A DNA stretch of 64,000 bases, from assembly GCF_000002985.6 (NCBI RefSeq), contig NC_003283.11, forward strand, positions 12,772,001-12,836,000, read 5' to 3'. This document shows positions 1 through 13,269 of this stretch, one piece after another. The position numbers and the translations under genes were made by a program. Origin of the DNA: Caenorhabditis elegans (Eukaryota; Nematoda; Chromadorea; Rhabditida; Rhabditidae). The notes under the pieces are model-generated. The model worked only from the letters and a program-made list of their open reading frames with translations, searched no databases and had not been told where the DNA came from. The first letter of the stretch is position 1; the number at the start of each line of letters is the position of its first letter.

Positions 1-1521
1 AAAAATTCAAACTTTCAGTCAGTTTTGGAAAAGTACCAAGATTTTGAAAAATTGGACTTCTTTAGCAATTTTGAGAATCGCTGCTGGTTTGAGACTCTAT
101 AATGATCGATTAATTTAAAATTTTTGGTTGAGTTCCAAAATGATAGTTACCGTGAGAAATTTCCACTTTTTGACTGTAAATTTAAAAAAATTCAAAAGTT
201 TTGTAATGTTTAGTAGTTAGATATTCACCACTTTTAATTTGAACACTATCATTTAGAAACTGTTGAGAAAATGTTTTTTTTAATTAGGGTATGGTCATAA
301 TTACAAAAACAGATCATTATATACTCAACCTTGTGACTCACTTTCTTTGGTACTTGAGTGTTGTTTACAACTTCAGTGAGACCAAAAACGAATCGTTTAG
401 GGATAATGGGAAGATCATATAAGATGCATTAGCGACTGAGATATTTTGGAAATATTTCGCAAAAGTTTCTGTAGAATTAAAAGTTTACTAAAATAATGAA
501 AATGGTTTTAACTGTGTAATTTTGAGCGTTCTTCCCAATCTAATTTTTACCTTTTTTTGACTTTATCACGTTTCTCAAAACAGTGGTATCTTCTTTCTTG
601 GCCAATTTTCAATTTAACTCTGTGAATCTATCCAATATAACTTTTTCAACAGTTTAAAGAATTTATATATTTTAACACTGCCTGGTTTTCAAAGTTTATA
701 CTTAATATGTGTTAAACTGTGGCGATCAATAATTTTTGCTTTGATAATAAATTTTCTGCATGTTTCTTTTTGAAATATCTTCATATTTTAAACTATCTAA
801 ATTTAGGGATGCAGTTTTGATTATTGGCATTGGGAAAAGTTATTCAGGACAACTCCAGTCCTAGTGGAAATGTTTCTGAAGTAAAATCCTCACAAATGGC
901 AGTTCATTAAAATGTTAAATATTCCGGCTTAGAATATGATCTGAAATTTCATTCAATAAAATTTGCCCTTTTCCCTCTGCTAAACATGCTCATTTTGTTC
1001 TGCCAACACATGAAAACGAGAGAATCACACTATTTACCCGACAGATTACCTTTCATGCTGGCCTTTCTCTCCGGTGCAAATCTGTGGCTAACTCTGACGC
1101 GGTTTTGTGTCCGTGCTCATAAACATGCCATGGACAAATGCTTGTTTCATTTATGGTTTTTGTGTTACTGTTTCTGCTGATTTTGATTTTGAACAATCAT
1201 CTGCGACTCTTGCTCTTTTGCTCTGCCTTCTGTGCTCATGGCTCTTGATCTAATACCTCTAAGTTTTTTTGTTTCCGCGCGGAAAGGAGTCTCAAGTGCT
1301 CCAACCCAAGCTCTTTCACGTATTGATAATACATCATTCTCTCTCGTCCACTTCCAGTCATGCTTTCTCTTTTTCTTCTTTTTCTATTCTAGAATATTTT
1401 CTGTATTTATTGTCTCTAGACTCTAGTCAAAATAGGTCACAACAAACACAAAAGTACAAGAAGTTGAAGTACAAATACAAGAAATAAGTAGAAGAAGTGA
1501 CAAGAAAACATCTAATCCACA
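1..1521. other. Upstream non-coding region
   Basis: No exon with usable splice sites was found. The open frames here are short and show no protein character. A pyrimidine-rich tract lies at about 1340-1400, shortly before the first exon at 1522. The region probably holds promoter and 5' UTR, or introns of an upstream isoform that starts outside the window. Confidence 0.4.
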
Positions 1522-4500
1522 ATGTCATGTTCCCTGTTTGTGGCAGAAGTTCGTGGCTCAAGGAGATGCTCCGTTTGTAGGTAAGAAGATTAAGAAACTA
1601 ATTGTACTAACACTAGAAGACAGAATACAATAAAGCATTTCAATAAGATTTGTAAACTTATATGTAGATTCGGAGGTTTTTTAGAAAGTAATATTAAATT
1701 CTAAATTGAAAATATTAAACAAATTCTCAAAAGCTCCATGTTACGAATTTTTGAATTTGAAAAAAAAACAATCGAATTATAGTAAGAGAATCACTTGAAA
1801 ATATTTCAGATGCGATATATCTGCTCACGAGCCAGCGGCCATCTACGTGGCACCGGAACGAATATTTTCAAATCTCCCACCAATCGCCACGTCATTCAGC
1901 AACAATAATAGTAGTTTTAGCAGGTATGTTCAAGCAATGTATAGCCGTTAATTGAAAATGATAATCTTGTCTTTTTATCTCTATTTACCTGTCTCGTTTG
2001 CTCGAGAACTTTCTCCTATTTAATAATAAAGATCGAGAAATGGATATTTCGCAAAATCGAGAGACGCCGGAAATGAGAGAACGTTTGATTTGCCTTGGTT
2101 TGACGTGATATCCGATCCAATTGTGATACGGATTGCGCAGTCTAGTGCTCTTGCCAGATTCTCCACACATTATGACTTTATCATTTCCGCTTTTGTGTCC
2201 TCTATCAAGCATGACGTGAAGCAATTTGATTGCGGTTATGAGTAGAGCTTTTGAATTTTATTTTTTGTTCATTTTTTTCAAAGAAAGTTAAAAATCAAAA
2301 GAGTATTTTAAAATACATATACCTGGGTAACATTTTTTTTATAAAATTAATCGTTTTTAGAAAATTTGTATCTACAATAGTGTCAATTTTGGTCGTTCAG
2401 AAAATTTGATAAATCTTCTTTTTCGATGGATTTCCAAGCACTGCGAATTCTGAAAATTGATATAAAAACCGACTTAGAAACATTTGAACGAACACAAAAT
2501 AACACAAGAAACCAAAAATTTAGTACGTTATTTTGTTTGAAATTTAGGATAAGCGCAATTTAATTTTATTTTCTTAGTTTTTTTTAAAGAAAAATATCAA
2601 TAGTTTCGGGAATTTTCTTCAAAAAATTGTTGGATGTGGAAATTTGCCGAGACAAACTTAGTAATGAATAGAATAAGAATATGTAAGTTAAATATTTTTC
2701 GTTTTTTCCCAGAGAATTTTGGAAACTTATCAAATGAAACTTAGAAATCTGTAGAAAATATAGAAAACAAACAAAAAAAATTATTTGCAATTTCGACTGA
2801 AAATTCAGTAACCTGATTTGAAGAGCTTCAAAAGTTTACAGCACTATTCAAAAATAGCGTAAGCTGACATTTACTTTTATTTCTGTTTTAAGACAAAATC
2901 TCTGAGTTTCAAGTTTTTTTTCAAATTCCTCTTTGCATGGATATTATGTAGTTACTTATGTCAAGATTTTGACACATTTTCCATTCACTTCTAACATAAA
3001 ATGCGCATCAAAAACCAGTACCTATTCCTTACAAGGAGACTTTTTTTCAAAAATAATATTGTTCTGTAGTTAGAAACGCAGAGAAATGCCTTTCCGAGAC
3101 GAGAAGATCGTTCATTCTCTGTGTGGAAAGCTTTGTGTCAAGCATCCAGTTTTTTGTGAACTTTCTTCTATTCATTTGCTCCTCAGCGGCTTGCCTTTGC
3201 TCATTGCTTGTTCGGCTTCTTGTTGATTACTGTTATTTTTTTGTTTTCTTCTACTCGTATTCCTACCTTATATTCAACTCCTGTTGAAAGGGATTGTAGA
3301 AGAAACAGTTCAGATGTATTTTGTGAAAATGTGTGAATATGAAATTTGATATCTTTGAATTAATGTATTTGTTCAGGATGTCAAACACTCCTCGAAGTGC
3401 AACTACCACAATAATCAACAATAACAGTAATAACAGTGGTCTTCCAATGTCCGAGCATTCGGCATTTAGTCCATATGCCAGGCCATCTTCATTGACATCG
3501 CAGGTATATTTAACTAATTTAATTATTTAGTTAAAGTTGAAAACCATATTGTGTACCAGGTTTTAAACTGAAGTTAGTGCAAATTTTCAGACGAAAGATT
3601 TTTAAATTGATTCATAGTCTGGCAAATTTTTGTTTTGATTTTAAATAAATGAAAGTAATCTTTAATAATTTCCTAAATTATTTTTCTAATTATTTATTTA
3701 TTTTTTAGGTTTATTATTTCGATATGATAACAAAAATTTTTTGAAGCCTCCGAAAGGCATACTGAAATTTTATAAATTGACTTAGATTCCTAAATTTGTC
3801 TAATTAAAATCGTAATTTTGATTCCAAAATAAATATACAAAATTTTTAGAAACGTAAGATTGTAAATCCCCATTAAATTTAAAAACACTTTTTTTTCGCA
3901 GAAATAGGTTTGTACACAGATCAGCTAAACAACTAAACAATAAATTCAAAGAATGTTCGGAACTTCTAAAGCTAACCTATTCTCTTATACACACCGACCA
4001 AAACCTCTTTAAAAGCCTCTTCAATTGATCTTTCGTGTCTTGATCATCAATAAAAACCGTTTAGGATTCAAAACAATATCATCAAACTCCTCACGTTGTT
4101 CTTCGACCAGAGCCCCGATTAGCACTGCCACCTCTTCTTCAGCGTCAAGAAGGATCTGACTCGAACATCTCGAAGAAGATACGCAGTAAACGAAGAGAAC
4201 GTCCACGAAGTGTCGGTTTGCTTGATCTGGGGTGAGTCAAACTACGAAGAAAGATATTTCCGAGAGGATAAGCGTAAACGATGTGGAACACTGTGTTTTG
4301 TACGAATGACATTTTTTGAAAGATATACAGTGTAAAAGAGGAGAGATGAAAGAAACGGAGCAAGTACAGAAAACACGCGTATAAACAAAGACAAGCGTGG
4401 GATGCCGATGATCACTTGAATTGAGGGTGAATGTCAAGTGGTCCACAAATATAGAGGAAGAATGTTTTCAGATAATTGATACTTTCAGATATTCATAGAT

Positions 4501-7500
4501 TTTAATTTTAGATCCCGCGCTAGAACATGTCTCGAGACCATATGATAATTCTTAAAATATGCATTCCACATAGGGCCCCCTACTTTGCGGAGACTTTTAA
4601 AGCGTAGGCTTAATTTAAAATCTATATTCGCGTCATCTGTTTTTCTAGAGCTTTTTTCGAGTTTCTCACTTTACACAGAAGGTTGTTGTGTGCCAGACTT
4701 CCAGTTCGAAAAATTTCAAAAAGTTAGTTAAAGGAGAAGTAGATTTAGACATTTTTTTAAACTAAAGTCACCAAACTTGACTACTTTTCCGTCTCACAGC
4801 AGCCAAAGTTTAATTTTTATTCAAAACTCACATATTTTGCTATACGAACAAGTTGGTAAAATTCAAAGTTTTAGCTTATTTTTTAGCTGCTTGTTTTTTT
4901 TTGTCAATTGGAACCACCTCAAAATATGTTCAGCACATTTTCAGAAAATCCCATTATTACATTTGCTCGTTTGGAGTCATATTGAGGCAGCAATAAAAAA
5001 AATTCTAGAACACTTACATAATTCGTCATAACTATGCAATGTCTCATGACCCACTTAAACATATTAATCTAACAAGTGTTTGAAAATAGTGAACTCGCTC
5101 TCCAAACTAGGCCAATTTTTTCAACAAACTCTAGATTCCAACATCATTTCATAGCTCGCCCAGACATTTTTCCATACACCCCCTCCTCTACCAATGTGTG
5201 CCTATTAGTTTGGTATGATAGTGAGAAATGCGTGGCGCTTTCTTGCGTGGTGGCGGCGGAGCAAACAGGGGCTGGAGCCCGTCGGTAGAGCACTTCTTCT
5301 CTTGCCGCCCGAGCAACCCGTGTAATAATCCCTCTCAGCTATTAGGCGGTTGTTCGTTTGAAATACGCGCCAAGACGATCACAGTTTCAAGTTTGCTTTC
5401 GTTTCCCACGCTTCAGTTTTTTTCAAATGAAATTTGTTTGGATATTTGAATTATATAAATTAAAAAAAAAACTTCTTTTTACAGAGTAGCCAGCTTAACA
5501 TATCTTGAACCGGAGAGCAACGACCACGACGATAAAGTGAGTACTGTTATATGTTTGAGAATCTTCAGTAGATCAAATGTCCAATGCTTAGTAATAGAAC
5601 ACTTAAAGAACATCTCAAATAAAAAAAAAAGATTTTATTTGTATTTGGTACAAATGTTATATCTCTCTTTTTACTGTCGATACTACACTCAGAAATCATA
5701 TTCAATCACGAGTGCCAGATAAGTAACCCCGAAGTTCAAAAATCTTTAATTTATACGTTTTTGAGCGGCAATGCAATATTTTTAAACTTGAAACTCACAT
5801 AACCAGTTAACAAAGGGTTCGAAGTAAGTTAAAGGTTCAAGTTAACTTTTTCAATTGTTCAATTATTGTTGAATTTTTTAGTACGGTTTTGAGTTTCTTT
5901 TAATTAATCTTTTTCACAAATCACAAGTTGAATCACTTGACCATTATGAAGTACTTCATTTTATTATTGATATACTCTCAATTGTGATATCATAAAGTTC
6001 AGAACTTGATCTCAAATTTTCATTCATGTCAATTTCTCTCCAAATTTTTATTTTAATTTTTGGATTTTCAGTAAAGCATCTTCTCAATTTTTTACAGTAA
6101 CCTGTAGTTCGAGGTGTTCGCGTGACGTATCTGATTTTTCCACAGGGCTTGTAATTGATAAAGTAAATTCTGGGATTAAAAATCGATGATGTGGTTTAAT
6201 AATACTCGGTATAATATGTGGAATTCTAGACTCAAGTTTCAGTCAAACCGAAATGGCCATTCAAAACTTGAAAGAAAGCAAGGTCCTATAACACCTGTAA
6301 AAACTTAAAGAGGAAAAATTTAAAATAAATAAAATTAGAGCATAATATTCTCTGAAATAAATACCAATTTTGAAGTACGGTTATTTTACAATTATTTAAA
6401 CTATTCTGTCTGGTTTTTTTGTAATAAAAAAAGTCCAACAAGATGAAAAACAGGTGCATATTTTCTGATAATCTCTACCAAAAAAGGTTGCGCCCACATT
6501 AGACTCCAAGAACACTCCTTCTGCCAAAAATATGTTTCTTTTTGACTGTTCAGCTCTGAAATTATGAGCCTCTATTGATTTTAAACCAACTTAATGGCGA
6601 TGATATTATTTCAACGTAAAATTGTCTAAAAGCCCGCATTTCATTTTCATCTATCATCTTTTCTTTCAATTTTAAATATTTACCCAATTTCAATTTGATT
6701 TGAACCAACCTGTCAAACCCATTACTTTCTCATATTCAGAGCTCAACGGGCTGTTCCCCTCGTATACCCGATCAACACCGACAGCACGATTTTAAGAAAA
6801 TCCTTCAACGATTTCAGGTCAGCTGATTCTCTTTCCCCGGTCGTATCTGTGGAATTCGTAACTCATAGAGCACGGAGTAAACACATCTTAACACAGTACA
6901 CTTTATCTTTTCAATGTCAAGTACCTTGACATTTGTTTATCCACTATTAGAGAAAAGGTATGAGAATCACTGAGAGTTAAAAAGAGAGAGAGATTTGTCG
7001 AACACTGATCATCTAGTTTTTTTCATACCTTCAGAGTTCCCTCACACCAAACCATAACTGTGGCTTTGCAGATTTTTCCAACAAAATTTTTTTTGCAGTC
7101 TGCCGATCGAGGATCCTCCTCCTCTACTTCATCCCATCATCATAACCATTCACACCTCATGTCGCCACCGATTGCCACGTAAGTCAAATATTGTAACAAG
7201 CCCCGCCCACAATAGGATACTACATTATTTTCGTGACTCTTGAAAGTTGTTTTTCTATCATTCGAAATATTCGAACGAAATAATAGAATGGTGGTCTTCA
7301 GATGGTCAGCTACGCCAATAAAAATGGTAGGATCACAGGATTCGTGGGGTACACCTCCACATTATCGGAGTAGTCTCAATTCAAATTACAGGTGAGCCTA
7401 AAGAAGAAAAACAAATATTTTACGTATTTCGAAGGTCTTTGTACATTTTTGTTGAAATTATTCAAAAGTTGAGTAGCGAAATTTGTTTAATTTCTCGGAA

Positions 7501-10500
7501 ATATTCAAAGTATACTATGCTCATAATTGACTTTCGAAAACATTCTATCTATCGTTTGGCTAAAATTGTTTTTTTTTCTAGCATAGTAGCGACTAGAAAC
7601 GATTAGTTCAGAGAAACAAATAAATTTGAAATTGAGCTTTGATTTCCATTTAATTTTCAAAAATTCGAACAATTTTTGCAAGAAAAATTAAGAACAAAAA
7701 GCATTTTAGCCAAACGATACACTTTTCCTGTAAACACAATACACTTCGGAAAACATTTTTACCGGCAAAACATTCTAAATTTTTAAAATTTTTTCAAACT
7801 GTGATAATTATAAAATCCAGTCACTTGAGGAAATTTTAGGACTTTTTTGAGCATAAAAACAAAGTTCGCTATTCCAAATTCAACAGTAAAAATACCTTAC
7901 ACTAGAATATTTTTTTCTATTCATAAAATTAGGAATTTCAGAGACAGTCCTGCAAATTCCCGTAACACATCAGCCAGATCCAGATTGAGCGTCTCTTCAG
8001 CTCAAAGCCCACATTGCTTTTTGCCGACCACACGTGACTCTTCACCTAGATCTGTAAGATTTCAAATTTCAGTTTTAAAATAAATATAACATTTCAGATT
8101 CCTAGTCCATCTCTAGTTCCAATGAGACCCGACAGTTCCTCTGATATCACAATCAACGAGCTTCACCACTCACCACTCAGTCACACAGGTTCAACTCCGG
8201 AACCTACTGAAATCATTTCAAAGCCTACCTCAAAAGTTCCATCGAGAAGAGCATCATACTCTACAGGTTAGTTCGAAAGAAATTAATTAATCGCTGCGAG
8301 GGGTAAATAGGGTAAAAATAGATGTAAATTTAGGATTCTGTTCTCTCTCTGAAGAACAAAAAAATGTTTAAAAATTTCAAAAATTCGCTGCGAGCAGGGT
8401 TCGAACCTACGCGGGCAATGCCCATTGGATTTCAAGTCCAACTCCTTAACCACTCGGACATCGCAGCACGCCATTTCAACAGCAAACAGGGCATTTATAC
8501 TCCTATGTGTCTCTACAGCGCAACCAATCTTTCTCGTCGGAGGGGAGACCCGGGCATTGCCCGGCGGGCAGCTGTCCTCTTCCCGTCTCTCCGTTAAGTT
8601 CCCCTTTTTCAGGCTATCCAAATCATGAGACATTTGCCCCTATTCGCTGGGTGAAAGAGACAGATGTCGATGATCCATTATCAATTCCAACAATGAGTCC
8701 AATCGGCTCATCCGGATCTTCAGAAGCAAATATTGGAATGATCTCATCTAGAAGTGCACCAATGTCCAAAATGCCAAGCGTAGAAAAATTAGATAACAGA
8801 CATGTAAGTAATTTGTAACGCGAATCCTATATCTATTCAATTTCGAAAGATACGTTTCATAGAACAATCTTTATTATAAACGGTCAATTTACATATTTTG
8901 TTAATCTTTAAGAGCTCAATCCGTGGTTACAACAATAGAAGTTGTCGCCGAACAGTACTCTCGGGTCTTGACCGTAATGCAAATCACTCTCCCAATGGAA
9001 TCTACGTGCGTCGGAGTAGGTCAAAAGACGATCGTCCATCATTGAGCTACATGTCATTCAACGGAATGGATCAACAAAATGGTGAGTAGACAGTGTTGAC
9101 TATTCCACTTGACACTTGACAATTGCCTTTTAACAGTAAGAAACCAATCAGTGAGTGTGTTTCGAACAAAAGTGTAGGAGGAAGAAATGTTAATCATTGA
9201 GATTTTATCAAGCATGAATGACGTGGGATCGTTGAACATATGAGCTTGAACAAAAGAATATAGATGCACTATAGTTAGAAATCTTAAAAAATAACCTTAA
9301 AATTAACATCTTAGTACTACTGTATACGTTTATTTTTAGAAAGAATAAGTTATATAATAGACTTTTCAACACATTCCTGAGTTTCCTACGCTTTTCAGTA
9401 TCTCCACCAAGAACAGCTTCAATTCCAATCTTTATGTCACAAGAATCAGTCTCAATGCAATCCCCAATGAATTCTCCAGTCAACCATTCAATGAGTCATG
9501 TCGCAAGAAATGATCGATCACAAAGTAATCATAATCTTTCTGGAGAAGAACTTTACAAACGATTCCAACAAGTAAATAGTATTAATTCGACTATTTCACC
9601 AAAAGATTCAACATTACAGATATCTTTATCACACGTTCAAACATTGAACATCGTTGCCGATAAGCTATCAGAAGATGCTAGAAGAGGTGATGAGCCAGTA
9701 TCACGGAATCGACTTTCACAATTAGATTTTGCATCTTTCATCATTACTTCTCCACATCCAATTTTGACAAAAGGAAAATCTTTGTTCTATAATGCAGTTC
9801 TTCCTAGACAGAGTTTACCAGACTATCCGGTTACTCTTATGGTGAGCTCCAAAACTCAGCGATTTCCGAAATTCAAGGATAACTTCCAGATTGCCCCGTG
9901 CTCCCAGTATGCTCCGCTCATGAGAAAAACCGAATCCAATCACTTTGGGTTGCCTGGCTTCCTTGAAATCGAAGATCATGATGGTGCGATTCGTCAATTC
10001 CTTTATGACACGGGTACACAGAATCTTGACGGTCGGAACACAAAAGTGATAGCCATGCCACGACTGAATCTTTGCTCATTCCACAGTTTGGCTGCTCATC
10101 AGCTTAATCAAAGAATGGATAGAACAAATCATGAAGAGCTTGTCAGTTTCATTCTTCTTCAAGTTCTTCAAGCTCTGAAAATGTTACAAGGAGAAGGCGT
10201 GGAGTCGCTGAGCACAAATTTCAAAGAATTCTTATTAGCATACCGATATCCAAATGTAAATTCTTCATATAATGAGTTCCCAAGACTTTTGTTCCTGCCG
10301 GTTTGTAAACGTTTACGTAAAACTAACTCTTAAAATTCTAATTATAGGAAACACTTGGAGCAGAAATTGAAAGCGGCGGCGATGAACTAGTCGGCCTTTG
10401 CCGTTATGCTCTGCGAGCACTTTGTACATTACTTCACCACAAAATGGATGGAAAAGCACCTCCAATCCAATTACGGTAATACTCAATTTGAATATTTTTT

Positions 10501-10885
10501 TAAATGAAAAAGTTCTAGATCACGATTCTCAAGGGCATTGTCAGCTTGTGCCGTTCTCCTTCAAGAAGATAAATCAAATAGTTTAACAAAAGCCAAAAAT
10601 GTAATGGAATTGGCATTATGGTCCGGTGGTGAACATTTCAAAAATGAGCAAGATGTGAAGATATGGATTGATACTGCACGTGCCGATTGTGTAGATACTT
10701 TGGTTAGTTTTAAAATGAATATGTTAATTTTCAAATTATTAAAATTTTAGCTTCGCCAAATGATTCGAGAACCGAATCGCCAGCTTGGTGCTCGAGAAAG
10801 ATTCCGCGTCGAATTCTTGCTCAGCGCTACACCTCGATCGATAATGGAATCCCAAAAAGCAACGATGGCTGCAAATGTGAACTAA
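1522..10885 (+). CDS. PEAK/PRAG1-like (NKF3) pseudokinase, 16 exons
   Basis: Sixteen exons join with consistent phases into 918 codons: 1522-1580, 1810-1923, 3377-3503, 4065-4231, 5485-5536, 6740-6817, 7099-7178, 7302-7391, 7942-8053, 8098-8266, 8613-8803, 8913-9081, 9399-10300, 10348-10475, 10519-10702, 10751-10885. The N-terminus has a short Cys pair (CSVCRC) in a setting like the PEAK1 N-terminus. A long low-complexity Ser/Asn/His-rich region follows, including SSHHHNHSH near residue 205. From about residue 575 to the end is a kinase-fold-like region: a beta-rich N-lobe, then SFILLQVLQALKML where the E and F helices would be. It has no HRD, no DFG and no usable VAIK lysine. The tail contains WIDTARADCVDTL, resembling the helical dimerisation part of PEAK proteins. 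Known PEAK proteins are catalytically dead scaffolds acting in tyrosine-kinase and cytoskeletal signalling. The family call rests on remembered similarity and the fold pattern. The gene model itself is firmer than the name. Confidence 0.65.
8386..8467 (-). tRNA. tRNA-Ser (anticodon UGA)
   Basis: The reverse strand folds as a complete 82-nt class II tRNA. The acceptor stem is GCTGCGA/TCGCAGC with discriminator G. The anticodon stem-loop is TTGGA-CTTGAAA-TCCAA, giving anticodon TGA, which decodes UCA. The variable arm is GGGC-ATT-GCCC, as expected for serine, and the T-loop TTCGAAC is intact. There is no intron. It lies antisense inside the intron between the exons ending at 8266 and starting at 8613 of the pseudokinase gene. 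Internal A and B boxes would allow independent Pol III transcription. Confidence 0.96.
8550..8564. repeat. GC-rich perfect hairpin in intron
   Basis: CCGGGC-ATT-GCCCGG is a perfect 6-bp inverted repeat with a 3-nt loop. It sits in an unusually GC-rich patch about 85 bp upstream of the tRNA on the tRNA strand. Its core GGGCATTGCCC is identical to the variable arm of that tRNA. No function is assigned. Confidence 0.45.
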
Positions 10886-11221
10886 ACTGCCTTTTCACTT
10901 ATATCATCACTACAGAAACTTTCACACGGTAGATTATTTATTAGAATTTTCTATTTTCCTTATTCATTTACATGTGTTTTTCGCCAAAACTATTATCAAT
11001 ATTGTTTCGTCTCTTTTTCATCTCATCAATTATCAGTTGCCCGGATGAATTTATTTTATTTTATTACGTTTGGAATAATTATGAGTTATGAAGATCGTAT
11101 CTTCAGGAAATTTGAAGAATTCAACAAATGACAATGCTCCACGCATTTTTTCAATATTAAAAAATTAAAAACGTTGAATTTGTGGTTTTAATTTTAAGAA
11201 GCAACACCAGGTTGGAAATAT
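10886..11221. other. Convergent 3' flanks
   Basis: AT-rich spacer between the stop of the pseudokinase gene (+) and the stop of the Sre receptor gene (-). It probably holds both 3' UTRs. Nothing else was seen. Confidence 0.5.
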
Positions 11222-12512
11222 TTATTTCAGAACTTTCAAAAACTGTTCAAAATAAATATCTCTTTCCGTTTGTTTTGAATTAATTTTGCACGGATCCACT
11301 TTTTTCTTTTCATATCCCAAAAATCGGTAGAAAATGATTCGATAATCTTCCACAGCACATATAAGAGTTATCGTAACATAAATTGGACCTCTGAAAAATG
11401 AAAGAACACTTGAATTAATGATTCATTGTAGACTCACGCGTGCACAATCATATCTGTACTCATTTTGAACATGTATTTTGTTTTCTCCTCAACACCTATA
11501 ATCATTGGAATTGTTTTGAGAATGGCCAAAAGAACAATCATTCCAGTGAGCATTAGCAGTAAAAAGTTCAACATCTGAAATCATTCATATCAAAACCAAA
11601 TTCCAAAAAATGCAAAAGCAAACCTTAAATGTTTTGACGTTTTCGCGCAGCTGATATCTGACGCTCAAATCAAATTTTATGTCTCTATTCCGAGTTTCAA
11701 CAAAATGCAAAGTTCGCTTGTTAATTCTACAATTGTATAAAAACGTCTGAAAGTAACATAATTAAACATTTGGTGAGTCAAAATGACATACCAAAAATGA
11801 AGAAATTGCAATAATCCCTGCTAAAACAGCTGCAGAAATATATCGAAGAATATTGTTGACTGTCAAAAGAGTAAAAGTTGCACCAAAAAAGTTTTGGAAT
11901 AATAAAAGTAGTACGAGAATGTATCGACGTTTTTTCTTCTCATAATCACTGAAAATTATAATTTTATTCCAAAAACACATTTCAAAAATTTCGAAAATTG
12001 ATTTGGACAGTAAATTGAAAAGTGTATACTAGAAACACTTCAATCAGACAAATTATATGTTTTCAAATGTTTAAAACTCACAAAACGAAATATGTCGCGA
12101 GACTTCTCTCAACTACAATAACAATTGGAGCTGCCATAACAGTAAATAAAAAATGATAATGAGTAGCTGCAGTCCACAATATCATAGTCATACCACCCTC
12201 GGGGACATCTGTAAAAAAGTTTAAGACTTTAATATTTCAAAATAATTTAGTATGTACTTTGTTCTACCAAATAAGTAGTTTGGAATACGATTGTCAACAT
12301 TTTGCTTATGGTCAAATCAAAATAAACAAATGCTGTAAACCATATAGGTCCTTGAAGATTTGGATGAAATGTGTTTGATCTACCAACTATCAAAAGACAT
12401 AGAATTGTTGCAATTGATGCAATCAATACAATTATTATGTACATTATATTTTCAGTCATACTCATTTTGCGAAGTGCTCCATCAAGAAATAATGAAAATA
12501 TTGTAGGGTTAC
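11222..12512 (-). CDS. Sre-class (epsilon) 7TM chemoreceptor
   Basis: Six exons join in phase in descending order: 12512-12258, 12208-12082, 11948-11792, 11746-11624, 11574-11438, 11390-11222, about 320 residues. Sre hallmarks are IVVERSLATYFVFDYEKKKRR at the end of TM3 (the family's ER..A..Y..DYE-K motif), then a cytoplasmic loop ending LSVRYQLRENVKTFK. Several hydrophobic segments fit a 7TM protein. The start is uncertain: an in-frame ATG is at 12465, but reading continues to an acceptor-like TTTCAG at 12513, so a small first exon may lie upstream. The interval given ends at that acceptor. Known Sre proteins are presumed odorant receptors in sensory cilia. It is convergent with the pseudokinase gene. 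Confidence 0.75.
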
Positions 12513-13269
12513 CTGAAACAATAAAACATTTTGATGCGTGGTTTGCTTCAGTTGAAAAAAAAACTGTTTACAGTAAATGACTCAACGCAAAAAATTCACC
12601 TGATTCTTTACGGGAACGGCATCATATTTCTCAACAGATACCTATACCTATTTTACTGTAACAGTTTTTAATTGTGACAAGATTAACTTCTTTAGTACAA
12701 CATGAGCACTTTCAAGGCGAGTTACGTTCTTTAAAGGTACACCAATAAACATTTTCGCTACATTTTATGATTTAAATTTGAACGTCAAATTCACAAGTTC
12801 CCGGAACGTGCAGGAAAAAATGTCACTTTATTAAAAAAAACTTACACACTGTTGAATGGGGCATTGTTACCAATATCTCTTCTGACATGAAAATGAAAAT
12901 TTCGCACCGACAGCTTCAAATTTAAATGTCTTTCTAACAATTTTGTAGCTCAATTACAAATCAAAAGAAAATTGTAGGTTAACACTGGCAGTAGTCAGCC
13001 GACACTCCCCACTTTCTGAAAACTTATGACGAAGTGATGTTGGTTGGTCTTTCAATTCAATTTCAGCTGCTCTCCGACTTTATGAGAGCCGATGGCTACA
13101 GAAGCTTGCTTCGGATAATCGTTGCAGCTGGTTTTTTGAAAAAATCTACGAGAAATCAAGAAATTTTTATGGCACAAACACGTACATATGTAACATTAAC
13201 AGAGAACGTTCAACGGAAACAGGAAGTCCTTTTCAATAATTAATCAAACAAAAAACATCTGAAATCACT
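12513..13269. other. Intergenic region between Sre and FKBP genes
   Basis: It holds the probable first exon or promoter of the Sre gene at its left end and the FKBP 3' UTR at its right end. The one + frame at 13034-13243 has no splice context and no recognisable protein. Confidence 0.4.

Noticed and set aside
986-1487. Three overlapping short + frames
   Set aside because: Low-complexity hydrophobic and Ser-rich translations with no splice partners, in non-coding DNA upstream of the first exon.
4021-4446. Minus-strand frames overlapping exon 4 of the pseudokinase gene
   Set aside because: The + strand exon 4065-4231 fits phase on both sides; the opposite frames are its shadows.
5076-5449. 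Short + frames in an intron of the pseudokinase gene
   Set aside because: They do not join to neighbouring exons in phase, and no motif is visible.
13034-13243. + frame of 69 residues between the Sre and FKBP genes
   Set aside because: No splice sites, no recognisable family, and it abuts the FKBP 3' end.
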